Positions 34,037 through 43,014 of a stretch of 64,000 nucleotides of DNA are shown piece after piece. Every line of letters starts with the position of its first letter. Position 1 is the stretch's first letter. Under the pieces are notes generated by a model, which saw nothing but the letters and a program-made list of their open reading frames with translations, was not told the origin of the DNA and did not search any database. The position numbers and the translations under genes were made by a program. Location of the stretch: assembly GCF_014190805.1 (NCBI RefSeq), contig NZ_JACHVQ010000003.1:310001-374000 (forward strand), read 5' to 3'. The DNA comes from Flexivirga oryzae. Lineage in GTDB: Bacteria > Actinomycetota > Actinomycetes > Actinomycetales > Dermatophilaceae.

Positions 34037-34767
34037 AGAGCGGGACCGGTTCGTCGCGTTGGCGTCACTGATCCCAGACCTCACCGCGAGATATCCGGAG
34101 TGCATGGTGATCGGCGCCCACGCACGTGATGCTCAAAGATGCTCGCGAAACGTATGACGTCGATATCGCTATCGCTGTGCGATCTGATGATCTGGAGCAG
34201 CAGCTGGACAAGCTCGATACCCGCCGCGGCGTGTATCTGCGTGGCCAACTGCACGGGATGGACGTAGACGTTTTGCCGTTCGGCGCTGATTTCGAGCCCA
34301 GTCAAGAACTCGAGATCGATGGCGTCGTGTGGGACCTGGCCGGCCTCAGTGACGCCTACCTGTGCGCTGAGACCTACTACGCGAAGAACGCGGCCTTCCG
34401 ATGTCCGACTCTTGCCAGCCTCATCATCCTCAAATTGATTGCCTGGGACACCCGCGGCAACAACAATGGCAGAACGAAAGATGCCCAAGATCTCGCGTTG
34501 CTGCTGGATGCCTGCGGCCATGGCGATTACGCCGACGAGGTCCTAGGACATCCCGCTGCCGAGCGGTACGAGTGGGACCCCTACTTGGCAGGACCCTACG
34601 TGCAAGGCATCAAGGCTCAGCACCAAATGGGACCCGCCGTGCGGGCGCGGGTTCGAGACGCCATCGCTCCCCGCATGCGAGTCCTGGCCGACGGGCAACC
34701 CAGAACAGATCCTCGCCGCATCGAGCAGTACGAGGCGTTCTTCTCCGGATTCACCGCATTGCCGTGA
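34008..34767 (+). pseudogene. AbiEii-like nucleotidyltransferase toxin, frameshifted
   Basis: The first part (ATG 34008: MTSYDLSSTEERDRFVALAS ... CMVIGAHARD) and the second (from 34126/34129: MLKDARETYDVDIAIAVRSD) lie in different frames. They join smoothly if two bases, probably a repeated AT, are restored near 34128-34132. The rebuilt protein has the nucleotidyltransferase motif VIGAHARD, metal-binding Asp residues in YDVDIAIAV and MDVDVLPFG, and a C-terminal helical part with TKDAQDLALLLDACG. As written, the first frame stops after about 50 codons. GTG 34126 or ATG 34129 could restart translation, but without the first motif. Either the toxin is inactivated, leaving an orphan antitoxin, or this is an assembly error. 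Confidence 0.78.
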
Positions 34768-34946
34768 TGTGCAGCGCTCCGATTTCGACGAAGTCGAGCG
34801 AGTCCAACAGGATCGGTGCGGAGTGGTACCGGCCGAGCCGCGCTCGCACCTACTCGTTGGCGATTCGATACCAGTCCAGCGAGGACTCCCAACTCATGCC
34901 ACCGAACGTCGAGTCTCGCCTGACGACGAAGACGACCGGGTCGCCA

Positions 34947-34952
34947 TACGCT
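34947..34952 (+). promoter_or_regulatory. Leaderless -10 (TACGCT) of the alpha/beta hydrolase gene
   Basis: TACGCT lies 6 nt before ATG 34959. The spacer 34768-34946 holds no gene. Confidence 0.5.
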
Positions 34953-34958
34953 CGGCTC

Positions 34959-36050
34959 ATGACACTCAACGCGGTCGCCGCGGACCACCTGCTCGACGGC
35001 ATCCAGGCATCGGACGTCGACACCGATCGCCTCCGGGTGCGAGTCCTCACCCGTGCGGGGCAGACCAGCGGCCGCCCGCTGCTGCTGGTGCACGGCAACA
35101 TCTCCTCGTCGCTCTTCTACCAACGGCTGATGCTTGCGTTGCCGGACGACATCCGTCCGATCGCCCCTGACCTGCGCGGTTTCGGCGAGACGCAGGACGA
35201 ACCCATCGATGCGACAAGGGGTTTGGGAGATCATGTGGACGACCTGGTCGGCCTGCTTGACGCTCTCGGGATCACCTCGGTGGACGCCGTCGGGTGGTCG
35301 ATGGGTGGCGGTGTCGTCGCGCGGCTCGCGCTGGACGCGCCGGGCCGGGTGTCGACGCTGACCCTGCTGGCGCCGATCTCGCCATACGGCTATGGCTGCA
35401 CGCGGGGCGAGGACGGTCGGCTCGTGTTCGCCGACGCCGTCGGCTCCGGGGGTGGCGGCGGCACCCCGCGCTTCGTCGAACTGCTCGCGGCGAAGGACCC
35501 GGACGGCACGATGACCGACGGGATGCCGGAGCTGGCGTCGCCACGTGCCACGCTCCGAGCCCTGTATGTCGCCCCGCGCGCGGACCCGTGGCCGGACGAG
35601 GACCTCTGGGTCGCATCCATGCTGACCACCCGCACCGGGTCCGGCTTCTACCCGGGCGATTCGACGCCCTCGCCGAACTGGCCGGGCTTCGCACCGGGAA
35701 GCCGTGGCGTCCTCAACTCGATGGCGCCGAACCACTGCCGCTGGGACGACCTGCCCGGTGCAGCGCAGCGCCCGCCGGTGCTGTGGATCCGCGGCGCCGC
35801 CGACCAGATCGTCGCCGACGCCGCCGGGCTCGACCTCGCGGTCCTCGGGCAGGCCGGCCTCATCCCCGGTTACCCCGGCGCCGAAGCCGTCCCACCGCAA
35901 CCGATGATCGTGCAGACCCGCGCGGTGCTGGACAGGTATGCCGCGGCCGGCGGCAGCTACCGGGAAGTGGTGCTCGACGGGACCGGTCACCCGGCGCACC
36001 TGGAGCGCCAGGACGACGTGCTCGCGGCGTTGCTGGAGCACCTGGGCTGA
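34959..36050 (+). CDS. Alpha/beta hydrolase
   Basis: 363 aa. The alpha/beta hydrolase fold shows the oxyanion region LLLVHGNISSSLFY, RPIAPDLRGFGET, nucleophile elbow GWSMGGG (Ser), the acid candidate in RGAADQIVADA, and catalytic His in GTGHPAHLE. Close relatives include lipases and haloalkane-dehalogenase-like enzymes; the substrate cannot be assigned. ATG 34959 fits the leaderless promoter, and the 186-codon upstream extension is discarded. A long insertion (about 150-240, rich in Gly, Asp and Pro) forms the cap domain. Confidence 0.9.
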   Translation: MTLNAVAADHLLDGIQASDVDTDRLRVRVLTRAGQTSGRPLLLVHGNISSSLFYQRLMLALPDDIRPIAPDLRGFGETQDEPIDATRGLGDHVDDLVGLLDALGITSVDAVGWSMGGGVVARLALDAPGRVSTLTLLAPISPYGYGCTRGEDGRLVFADAVGSGGGGGTPRFVELLAAKDPDGTMTDGMPELASPRATLRALYVAPRADPWPDEDLWVASMLTTRTGSGFYPGDSTPSPNWPGFAPGSRGVLNSMAPNHCRWDDLPGAAQRPPVLWIRGAADQIVADAAGLDLAVLGQAGLIPGYPGAEAVPPQPMIVQTRAVLDRYAAAGGSYREVVLDGTGHPAHLERQDDVLAALLEHLG

Positions 36051-36052
36051 GG

Positions 36053-36991
36053 TCAGCGACGGCGGTAGATGTCGGAGTCGAGGCGGTGCGGATCGACGTC
36101 GAGCAGGCTGCGGTCCCAATGGCCGAGGTCCGCCGCGAGCGCGTAGGTCTCGCCGAGGAAGGTCATCAGCGTCTGCTCCGGGTCGTCGCTGGTGCGCACG
36201 TCCTCGTAGGGCAGAACCCACTCGCCGAGCGTGGCGTCGTATTCACCTGCAGTCAGCGTGGCGCTGTCATAACCCGCGGGGGCCGGGTAGGCATACGCGT
36301 AGAAGGTGCCCTCGGCGGAGCCGCCCGGCCAGAAGCCGGCGCTGGCGTTCTCCCGCGACTCCGCCTCAGCCATCACCCACGGCGGGCACGACGGTGGCGG
36401 TGCTCCCTCGTGCGGCGGCGCCGCGCGCCCCGAGTAGCGCACACACGACAGATCCATTGAGCCCCAGAACAATTGGACGGGGCTGTCCTTGCCGGCGAAA
36501 CCGGCGCGCCACCGCCCGAAGACCCGGTTGATCGCCAGCAGTTGTCGCCAGTATGTCGAGACCGCGCTCGCGTCATACGACGTGTGCTCCGTGTCCTCGG
36601 CGAACGGCACCGCCGGCGAGACCTCGTTCGGGCGCGGCACGATGATGCAGTCCAGGTGGAGCGCGTTCAACGCCTCCATGGTCTCGGCGTAGAAGTCGGC
36701 GACGGTCCGGGGCTCCAGTGCCACCGAGCGCTCCGCACCGTCCGTGGTCGACAGCACCAGCCGGTGATCCAGGAGGTCGAACTCGGCCTCGAACCCGCGG
36801 TCGTCCAGGTGCATCAACCGGGTTCGCAGGCCACGCGCGCTGATCGTGTACGCCACGTTACACCAGTGATTGATCAGCGGCGTGGAGACCAACTCGATCT
36901 TGCCGACGATCTGCAACCACATGTGCAACGTCTCGCGAGTGTCCGCCCACTCATCGACAGCCAGCATCGGCCAGGATCTCGTGTCGGTCAC
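36053..36991 (-). CDS. DUF5996 family protein
   Basis: 312 aa matching DUF5996: WPMLAVDEWADTRETLHMWL and QIVGKIELVSTPLINHWCNV near the start, VQLFWGSMDLSCVRYSGR in the middle, then EGTFYAYAYPAPAGYD. Function of the family is unknown; conserved His, Trp and Cys residues suggest an enzyme. The start overlaps nothing and is preceded by GGAGGGG. It is tail-to-tail with the hydrolase, 2 bp apart. Confidence 0.88.
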   Translation of the reverse strand: MTDTRSWPMLAVDEWADTRETLHMWLQIVGKIELVSTPLINHWCNVAYTISARGLRTRLMHLDDRGFEAEFDLLDHRLVLSTTDGAERSVALEPRTVADFYAETMEALNALHLDCIIVPRPNEVSPAVPFAEDTEHTSYDASAVSTYWRQLLAINRVFGRWRAGFAGKDSPVQLFWGSMDLSCVRYSGRAAPPHEGAPPPSCPPWVMAEAESRENASAGFWPGGSAEGTFYAYAYPAPAGYDSATLTAGEYDATLGEWVLPYEDVRTSDDPEQTLMTFLGETYALAADLGHWDRSLLDVDPHRLDSDIYRRR

Positions 36992-37173
36992 GCGGCACCC
37001 CTCCGCCGATCAATGTTGCCTCTCGGACGACATGTCCACGTTAGTCCGATGCCCAAGCAGCCCTTGCCGCGATGCGCGTCGTGCGGACACCACGGCACCG
37101 GTCTGGCGTCGGCAACGCGCCCGGCGCTGACCCGTCATACATTTGCCCGTGGTAGCTCGCCGCCGGGGTCGTC

Positions 37174-38385
37174 GTGCCCCGTTCTCCCACACCGGTGAGT
37201 CTTCACGTGTCTCGCTTTTTGCGTCCCAGCCGAATTGTCCGTAGCTCAAACCGCACCTGGCTGGTCGATGAAAGCTGGCCGGTCGCAGCCACATTGGAAG
37301 ACGACGGGTCCGTGACCGTGCACGGCTGGCCGTGGCCACGAACCCGGGTCGACCCGGAACGGGACCACGCCGTGGTGGCCGACGGGGTCGGCATCGTGGT
37401 CAGGGACGGGGACCACGTCGTGTGGGTCCGGCCGGACGGGTGCACGACTGCCCGGGTCGACGAGGACCTCGCGCTCTCCGCCGCTGACCCGACGACGGCA
37501 TGGTTCGTCGACTGGTCACACATCGACCCTGGTGAACCTCCCGCACCGGCTCCACCGCTCCCGCCTGGGCGGATCGTCGCCATACACAACGACGGGACGC
37601 GGACCGACATACCGACGCCGACGGCGGAGCAGTCGATCGTTGTGCGCGGCGACGACGTCTGGGTGACGACCAGCGATCCCTCGATCGCGCACCCCACCAG
37701 GTACGGGTGGCATTTCGAGTACCCGACGTCGGTGCTGCGCTTCGGTCGGAAAGCTTTGCTGGACAAGGGTATGGCGGCAGGCGTCCCGTCCTCGTCAAGG
37801 CCGGTTGCGAACTGCACCGGCCGCCGCGAGGACTACTGGGTCTGGCTCGAAGAGGACGCCGAGCTGATCTTTCGCTACGGGGAGCCGGCCGGTGGGCTGA
37901 AGTGGTGGGCGGGCTCTCCCGACGACGAGGGCTTCGCCAGCCGCCGGGTCCTCGCCGTCGGTCACGAACCCGAGACCGGCGGTGAGGTCGTGACCGCGGA
38001 TCTCGTTCTGGGACTGGTGAATTCGGCACAGGCCATCGGTGATGAGCTGTGGGTGGCCGTAGCACGTGCCCCCGCACGCCCCGTGACTGCGGACTACGGA
38101 GTCGACGTGCTGGCCGTGGCCGCCGACGGCGTGACGTCTGCGCTCAGCGACGGTCTCTCCGCACCCTCGGTGACCGTCGAAGGGGACTGGCCGGACACGC
38201 GGATTGTGGTCATGTTCCGGCATACCCGACGCCCCGGGCTGTTGCTGCGCCGCACCTTGCCGGTGTTCGACGAGGAGGGTCGGCCGGTCGACCACGAATA
38301 CCCCGACATCTACCTCATGGAGGACCTGGACACCGGTCATCTGGCGCCCGCGGAAGACGCCGTCGACGGCATACTCGACACCTGA
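37174..38385 (+). CDS. Hypothetical protein, possibly beta-propeller
   Basis: 403 aa from GTG 37174; GTG 37198 is an alternative. No signal peptide. Alternating short beta strands with W and D/G turns (SVTVHGWPWPRTRVDPERDH, GIVVRDGDHVVWVRPDG, SIVVRGDDVWVTTSDPSI, VNSAQAIGDELWVAVARAP) look like a beta-propeller with irregular blades. No catalytic motif or known family identified. It is isolated between DUF5996 (divergent) and dadA (convergent). Confidence 0.75.
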   Translation: MPRSPTPVSLHVSRFLRPSRIVRSSNRTWLVDESWPVAATLEDDGSVTVHGWPWPRTRVDPERDHAVVADGVGIVVRDGDHVVWVRPDGCTTARVDEDLALSAADPTTAWFVDWSHIDPGEPPAPAPPLPPGRIVAIHNDGTRTDIPTPTAEQSIVVRGDDVWVTTSDPSIAHPTRYGWHFEYPTSVLRFGRKALLDKGMAAGVPSSSRPVANCTGRREDYWVWLEEDAELIFRYGEPAGGLKWWAGSPDDEGFASRRVLAVGHEPETGGEVVTADLVLGLVNSAQAIGDELWVAVARAPARPVTADYGVDVLAVAADGVTSALSDGLSAPSVTVEGDWPDTRIVVMFRHTRRPGLLLRRTLPVFDEEGRPVDHEYPDIYLMEDLDTGHLAPAEDAVDGILDT

Positions 38386-38478
38386 TGTTGCGCGAGTCCG
38401 TCGGGATCCTGGCGCGGTCGCCCCTGCTGTATGCCGTCAGTGCGACCGGGATCCCCCAGATTGACCGGCATACCCGAG

Positions 38479-38525
38479 CATTGAGCGGCGTACGGAATCA
38501 CATGAATTCGGTACGCCGCTCAATG
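38479..38525. terminator. Inverted repeat between convergent genes, likely bidirectional terminator
   Basis: Perfect 15-bp arms CATTGAGCGGCGTAC / GTACGCCGCTCAATG with a 17-nt loop. A third related arm, GTATGCCGCTCGAT, follows at about 38531, offering an alternative pairing. T-tracts are absent. Confidence 0.65.
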
Positions 38526-38551
38526 CATTGGTATGCCGCTCGATCGAAGGG

Positions 38552-39835
38552 TCAGCGGGTGGGGTCGAACGGCAGCAGTTCGGGTGGCGTGATGCCGGTG
38601 ACCATCTGCTCGGCCAGCAGCTGACCGGACAACGGGCCGAGGGTGATGCCCCACATGCCGTGGCCGCCGTTGGAGAACACCCGCGGCACCCGGGTCGGGC
38701 CGACCAGGGGCAGCCCGTCGACGGACACGGGGCGGCCGCCGACCCAGGTGTCCTGCCGGTCGTCCCAGTCGACACCGGACAGCAGTGGCTTGCCGTTCTT
38801 GACGATCGCGTCTACCCGCTCCACGTGCAACGGTTCCTCGGTGCCGGCGAACTCCATGGTGCCGCCGATCCGCAACCGGTCACCCAACGGGGTGCACGCG
38901 ATCCGCTCGAACGGGAAGTAGACCGGGCACGGCACCGGCCGGTTCGCCGGGTCGGTGACGCCGACGGAGAAGCTATAGCCGCGTCCGGCGCGGACCGCGG
39001 TCTTGACGCCGCACACCTTCGCCAGCTCCGGCAGCCAGGCACCGGTCGCGAGCACGACGGCGTCACCGGAGATCGGCTCCCCGCTGACCATCTCCACCGT
39101 CACGCCGCCCGGGCCGTGCCGCAGGGCACGTGCGTTGGAGCCGATCACCATCCGGCCACCACGCTGCGCGACCGCGTCGGCGAGCGCGTTGACGTAGGCG
39201 GGCGGGTCGATGAACCGTTGCCCACCCAGCCGGATGGCCTTCTCCACGTCGTCGCTGACGATCGGCAACTCAGAGCGCAACGTGGCGTTGTCGACCTCGG
39301 TGGCCTCCAGCTCCAGGCCGGCCTCGCGGATCAGTTTGATCTCGTGCTCCAGCCCGGCTGCGTCCTCCGCGCGGCGGAACGCCGCCATGATCGGCGCGTC
39401 GTGGGACGTCGCCTCGACGCCGTGGTCCTCCAGGAACTGGAACGCCTCGATCGCGCGCCGGTTCACCGGCACGAACTTGTCCATCGTGCGCTTCCACTGA
39501 CCCGGGGTGCACCGGCGTGCGAAGCCGAGCAGGAACGCCGCCAGCTTGGGGTCCGGCTTCATCGGGATGTACAACGGCGAGTCGGCGTCCAGTAGCGCCT
39601 TCAGGCCGTACTTGATCACCGACGGGTCCGACAGCGGCACGCACAGGCCCGGCGACACCCAGCCCGCGTTGCCCCACGAACTGCCCGCCGCGACACCGGA
39701 CCGCTCGACGACGGTCACCTCGACGCCGCGCTCCTGCAGGTGCCAGGCGGTCGCGAGACCCACCATTCCCGCACCGACGACCACCACATGCGGAGTGCCC
39801 TGACCCTTAGCGGGCCGAAGCGGTTCGAGCGCCAT
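38552..39835 (-). CDS. dadA: FAD-dependent D-amino acid dehydrogenase (DadA-like)
   Basis: 427 aa. The FAD-binding Rossmann motif VVVVGAGMVGLATAWHL lies at about 17-33. The DAO-family signature SSWGNAGWVSPGLCVPLSDP and the C-terminal GGHGMWGITLGPLSGQLLAE are typical of small-subunit D-amino acid dehydrogenases. It oxidises D-amino acids, classically D-Ala, to 2-oxoacids at the membrane. ATG 39835 has GAGG upstream, preferred over 39847. It is divergent from an Lrp/AsnC regulator, the usual partner for dad genes. Substrate range is not deducible. Confidence 0.9.
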   Translation of the reverse strand: MALEPLRPAKGQGTPHVVVVGAGMVGLATAWHLQERGVEVTVVERSGVAAGSSWGNAGWVSPGLCVPLSDPSVIKYGLKALLDADSPLYIPMKPDPKLAAFLLGFARRCTPGQWKRTMDKFVPVNRRAIEAFQFLEDHGVEATSHDAPIMAAFRRAEDAAGLEHEIKLIREAGLELEATEVDNATLRSELPIVSDDVEKAIRLGGQRFIDPPAYVNALADAVAQRGGRMVIGSNARALRHGPGGVTVEMVSGEPISGDAVVLATGAWLPELAKVCGVKTAVRAGRGYSFSVGVTDPANRPVPCPVYFPFERIACTPLGDRLRIGGTMEFAGTEEPLHVERVDAIVKNGKPLLSGVDWDDRQDTWVGGRPVSVDGLPLVGPTRVPRVFSNGGHGMWGITLGPLSGQLLAEQMVTGITPPELLPFDPTR

Positions 39836-39963
39836 TGCCAACCTCATTCTTTCAACCGACAGCGCTACATTTCAGCACGTCTCACAGCCAGGGTGGGTGC
39901 CGTCACTGCAGATCTTCAACGGGTGGGCGCAACGGATGCATTTCCTCCAACCGAACCGTCGGA

Positions 39964-39969
39964 TAGTGT
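39964..39969 (+). promoter_or_regulatory. Leaderless -10 (TAGTGT) of the Lrp-type regulator gene
   Basis: TAGTGT lies exactly 7 nt before ATG 39977. The divergent spacer 39836-39963 should also carry the dadA promoter and Lrp sites. Confidence 0.5.
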
Positions 39970-39976
39970 CCCTGGC

Positions 39977-40465
39977 ATGGAGGATGTACGACCGCGAAAG
40001 GTGACGTCGGACACAGCGATCGACGACATCGACCGGCGGCTGCTGCGAGCACTGTCCGACGACGCCCGGCTCTCCAACAGCGCGCTCGCCAAGAAGGTGG
40101 GGATCGCCGCCTCCACCTGTCACTTCCGGGTGCGACGGCTGGTCGACCGCGGTGTCATCCGTGGTTTCCGCCTCGACATCGCTCCCGAAGCGCTGGGTTA
40201 CGGCATACAGGCGCTCGTCGCAGTGCGGCTCCAGCCGACCGCCCGGGGGCAGGTAGCCACCTATGCGGCCGGTCTGGCGCGGCTTCCCGGTGTCCTGAAC
40301 GTCTACTTCCTCGCCGGGATCGACGACTTCGAGGTGCACGTGGCAGCCGCATCGGCCGACGACCTGCGCGGCTTCGTGACGAACCTGAGCAAGGCGCGCG
40401 AGGTCGCGAGCACGCAGACCAGCCTGATCTTCGAGCACACCGTCGGATCCGTCGGGATCGTCTGA
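39977..40465 (+). CDS. Lrp/AsnC family transcriptional regulator
   Basis: 162 aa. AsnC-type helix-turn-helix (IDDIDRRLLRALSDDARLSN and SALAKKVGIAASTCHFRVRR) followed by an RAM/ACT-like ligand domain (ALVAVRLQPTARGQVATYAA, GVLNVYFLAGIDDFEVHVA). ATG 39977 is supported by the leaderless -10; the frame open from 39740 is not. Being divergent to dadA, it probably activates or represses that gene in response to an amino acid. Confidence 0.93.
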   Translation: MEDVRPRKVTSDTAIDDIDRRLLRALSDDARLSNSALAKKVGIAASTCHFRVRRLVDRGVIRGFRLDIAPEALGYGIQALVAVRLQPTARGQVATYAAGLARLPGVLNVYFLAGIDDFEVHVAAASADDLRGFVTNLSKAREVASTQTSLIFEHTVGSVGIV

Positions 40466-40503
40466 GCCAGCGGCACAACGACCCCGTGCGTGGACAGATG
40501 CAC

Positions 40504-41250
40504 CTACCACTCGACTGTCCCGTCGGCATTGCGGAAGGACCCGGTGAGGCCGTCATCCGCCAGGGTGGCCAGCTCGACGATGACGGCCGCGCCGTCGGCG
40601 GCGGACCGGGTGACGCCGGGGAAACCAACCGTGAAGTCGGTCGCACACGGGCCCGGGTCGGCGGAGTTGACCAGGATCCCCTCGCCGCGCAGCTGCTTGG
40701 CGTACTGGACGGTGACCTGGTTCAGCGCTGCCTTGGACGGCGGGTAGGCGACCGACCCCGGGATGGCCGCGAAGTAGCGGTGGGGGTCGCTCATCCGATC
40801 CAGCGAGCCGACGCTGGACGAGACGTTGACGATCCGCCCGTGTCTCGATCGGCGCAACAGCGGCAGCATGGCTTCGGTCACGGTGATCACGCCGAAAACG
40901 TTGGTCTCGAAAACCGCACGTACCACTGCGAGTTCGGCGCTCCCGGCGACCTGGGCGCGGCGATCGCCGGCGATGCCGGCGTTGTTGACCAGCACATCCA
41001 GTGTGCCGTGTCGCTCGGCGATCCAGTGTGCGGCACTGTCCACCGTGTCTTGTTGCGTGACATCGAGCGAAACGACCTCGACCGGCTGCGCGAGCCGACC
41101 CGATCTCGCCAACGCCGACTCGGCCCGCTGCGGGTCCCGGGCACCGATCAGGACGGTCGCGCCAAGCTCGGCAAGCAGCCGGGCAGTGGCCAGCCCGATA
41201 CCTCGACCGCCCCCGGTCACCAGGACCACCCGGCCGGACATGTCGATCAT
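40504..41250 (-). CDS. Short-chain dehydrogenase/reductase
   Basis: About 248 aa. NAD(P)-binding TGGGRGIG, NNAG (LVNNAGIAG), catalytic Ser in VNVSSSVG, and Tyr-x3-Lys as YPPSK. Classical SDR with an unknown substrate. A purine-rich site (GAGAGGTGGGG) precedes GTG 41256 and ATG 41250; ATG is preferred for spacing. It begins 16 bp after the stop of the EamA frame, as the third gene of a minus-strand operon (MBL - EamA - SDR). Confidence 0.92.
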   Translation of the reverse strand: MIDMSGRVVLVTGGGRGIGLATARLLAELGATVLIGARDPQRAESALARSGRLAQPVEVVSLDVTQQDTVDSAAHWIAERHGTLDVLVNNAGIAGDRRAQVAGSAELAVVRAVFETNVFGVITVTEAMLPLLRRSRHGRIVNVSSSVGSLDRMSDPHRYFAAIPGSVAYPPSKAALNQVTVQYAKQLRGEGILVNSADPGPCATDFTVGFPGVTRSAADGAAVIVELATLADDGLTGSFRNADGTVEW

Positions 41251-41266
41251 CTTCACCCCACCTCTC

Positions 41267-42122
41267 TCATTCGGCCGCCGCGGGCGAGCTGTCGGAGCCG
41301 GCTGCCAACACCCCGGCCGTCATCACCAGTCCCATCCCCGCCCAGGTCATGGTCGTCAGGCTCTGCCCGAGCACGAGCCGGCCGGAGAGCGCACCGACCG
41401 CCGGGTCGAGTGCGAGCAGGACGCCCGCTTGGCGTGCGCCGAGCCGATGAATCGCAAAGGCGTCCAGGCTGTATGCCGCCGCGACGCCGACCAGTGCCGA
41501 GGCCAGCACCCGACAGGTCACCGTCGCCGACAGATCGGGCACCGCGGGCAGGATCAGCGGTAGGTCCACCAGCGTCGCGACGACGAAGGCCAGCGCAAGT
41601 CGGCTCAGATCGGGTGAACCCGTCCTGGCCTGCAGCAGCACGTAGGCCGCGAACGCTGCGGCGGTGACGAGCCCCGAGGCCAGGCCGGCCGAGGTCACCT
41701 GCACCGTGCCACCGCCCAGTGCGACGACGCGCCAGGGCGATGCCGCCCGCCGCCACGTGGCGCGCACGGCGGCTGCCCAGGACGCCGATTGCCAATGGCC
41801 CCAACAGTTCCAGGGCTGTGGCGGGACCCTGCGGGATGAGCGAGAGCGTCACGTAGGAGGCGCCCGTCATACCGGCGATCGCAACCCCCAGGGCGAGCGT
41901 GCCCAGCCAGTAGCTGCGGGGATGCCCGGTGAGCCGCGGTCTGGTGAGGAGCAGCAGGAGGAGCGCGGCGAACACGAACCGCAGTCCGCTGGTGGGCAGC
42001 GGGCCGAGTGCCGTGAACGCCGGAACGGCGATGGCGGCACCGAACTGGAAGCAACCGGAGGCGCCCACCAGGGCGACAGCACCGGCCGATCGGCGCTGCA
42101 GCCCCGAGGCCGGGGAGAGCAT
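41267..42122 (-). pseudogene. EamA/DMT-family exporter, frameshifted
   Basis: The first half (ATG 42122: MLSPASGLQRRSAGAVALVG, VPAFTALGPLPTSGLRFVFA, to LLGPLAIGVLGSRRA) and the second half (RATWRRAASPWRVVALGGG to GLVMTAGVLAAGSD) are in frames offset by one base. The switch falls near 41760-41770. Together they give the ten-helix, two-EamA-domain metabolite exporter of about 285 aa. The junction is not a long homopolymer. As written, the first frame continues into nonsense down to 41253. It is coupled to the MBL gene by TGATG. Could be genuine inactivation or a consensus error. Confidence 0.8.
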
Positions 42123-42896
42123 CACCGACACGCAGCCTCCACCGACCCGAGCTCGGTGCCTCGCTGGGCCACGGCGACCCTCCCCGCGAACTGTCGTTCC
42201 GCGGCCCGCTGTGCATCCAGCGGATCCGTGCCCGGCATCAGGTGTGTGAGCAGCAGTGTCCGCACCCCGGCCCGGGCCGCCTGGATTCCGGCCGATCGTG
42301 CCGTGCCCAGCAGACCCACGGAGTCCTCCGGTGGGTCGTCGACGTAACTCGAATCGCAGACGAACAGGTCTGCGCCCGTTGCGAGTTCAGCCAAGGCGTC
42401 CGTCGGGCCGCAGTCCCCGGAGTAGGCGACGGCGACCTCGCCGCCGGAGATGCGCACCCCCGCGTTCGGCGTCCAGTGCGGCAGCAGTCGCGTCTCGACC
42501 GTCAAACCGTCCACCTCCCATCGTTCGCCGGGATCGAACTCGTGCAGGTCGATGGCGTCGTCGAGCATGCCGGGCCGGTCCAGCGCGAGCACCGCATCGA
42601 GTGCACCCGCCGGGGCGAACACGCGCAGCGGCGGCACGGCTTCCTCGCCCAGCCACCGCGCTCGCAGCAGCGGGTTGAGATCGGCGCAGTGGTCGGGGTG
42701 ACCGTGGCTGACGAAGACGGCGTCGATGCTGCCGGCCGGGCACCGGGTCAGCAGCTCGGGCAGAGTCGAGTAAACCGGGGTCGATCAGCAGCCGGACGCC
42801 CGCGAATTCGAGCAGATACCCCGAGCAGCCCCCGGCCGCCGTGGGATACGCATCGTTTCCCCCGAGTACGGTCAGGGTCGCGGTCTCGTTCTGCAT
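42122..42896 (-). pseudogene. MBL-fold metallo-hydrolase, frameshifted
   Basis: From ATG 42896 the protein begins MQNETATLTVLGGNDAYPTA and GGCSGYLLEFAGVRLLIDPG, then loses frame near 42772. The continuing frame reads YSTLPELLTRCPAGSIDAVF, then VSHGHPDHCADLNPLL, bearing the HxHxDH zinc motif, and ends in LLLTHLMPGTDP and VAQRGTELGSV. Removing one T on the coding strand restores a normal ~257-aa RNase Z/phosphodiesterase-like MBL protein. A leaderless TAGGTT -10 lies at 42903-42908. The frameshift precedes the catalytic motif, so the gene is dead unless it is a sequencing error. Confidence 0.82.
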
Positions 42897-42902
42897 CCAC
42901 CG

Positions 42903-42908
42903 AACCTA
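42903..42908 (-). promoter_or_regulatory. Leaderless -10 (TAGGTT) of the MBL-EamA-SDR operon
   Basis: On the minus strand TAGGTT lies 6 nt before ATG 42896. Confidence 0.5.
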
Positions 42909-43001
42909 TGGATCGTCGCTCGGGCCTGGGAAATAGATATTCGGTATGCGTTGAGAGGTAACGGCTCTGGCTGTGTCCTCTGAATGGTGGCGGCGTGTTG
43001 T

Positions 43002-43007
43002 TAGCGT
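43002..43007 (+). promoter_or_regulatory. Leaderless -10 (TAGCGT) of the DUF4037 gene
   Basis: TAGCGT is 7 nt before ATG 43015, which fixes this start rather than the earlier in-frame codon at 42973. Confidence 0.5.
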
Positions 43008-43014
43008 GGCGGTG

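Noticed and set aside
34401..34958. N-terminal extension of the alpha/beta hydrolase by 186 codons
   Set aside because: It overlaps the toxin gene in another frame, lacks motifs, and a leaderless -10 places the start at 34959.
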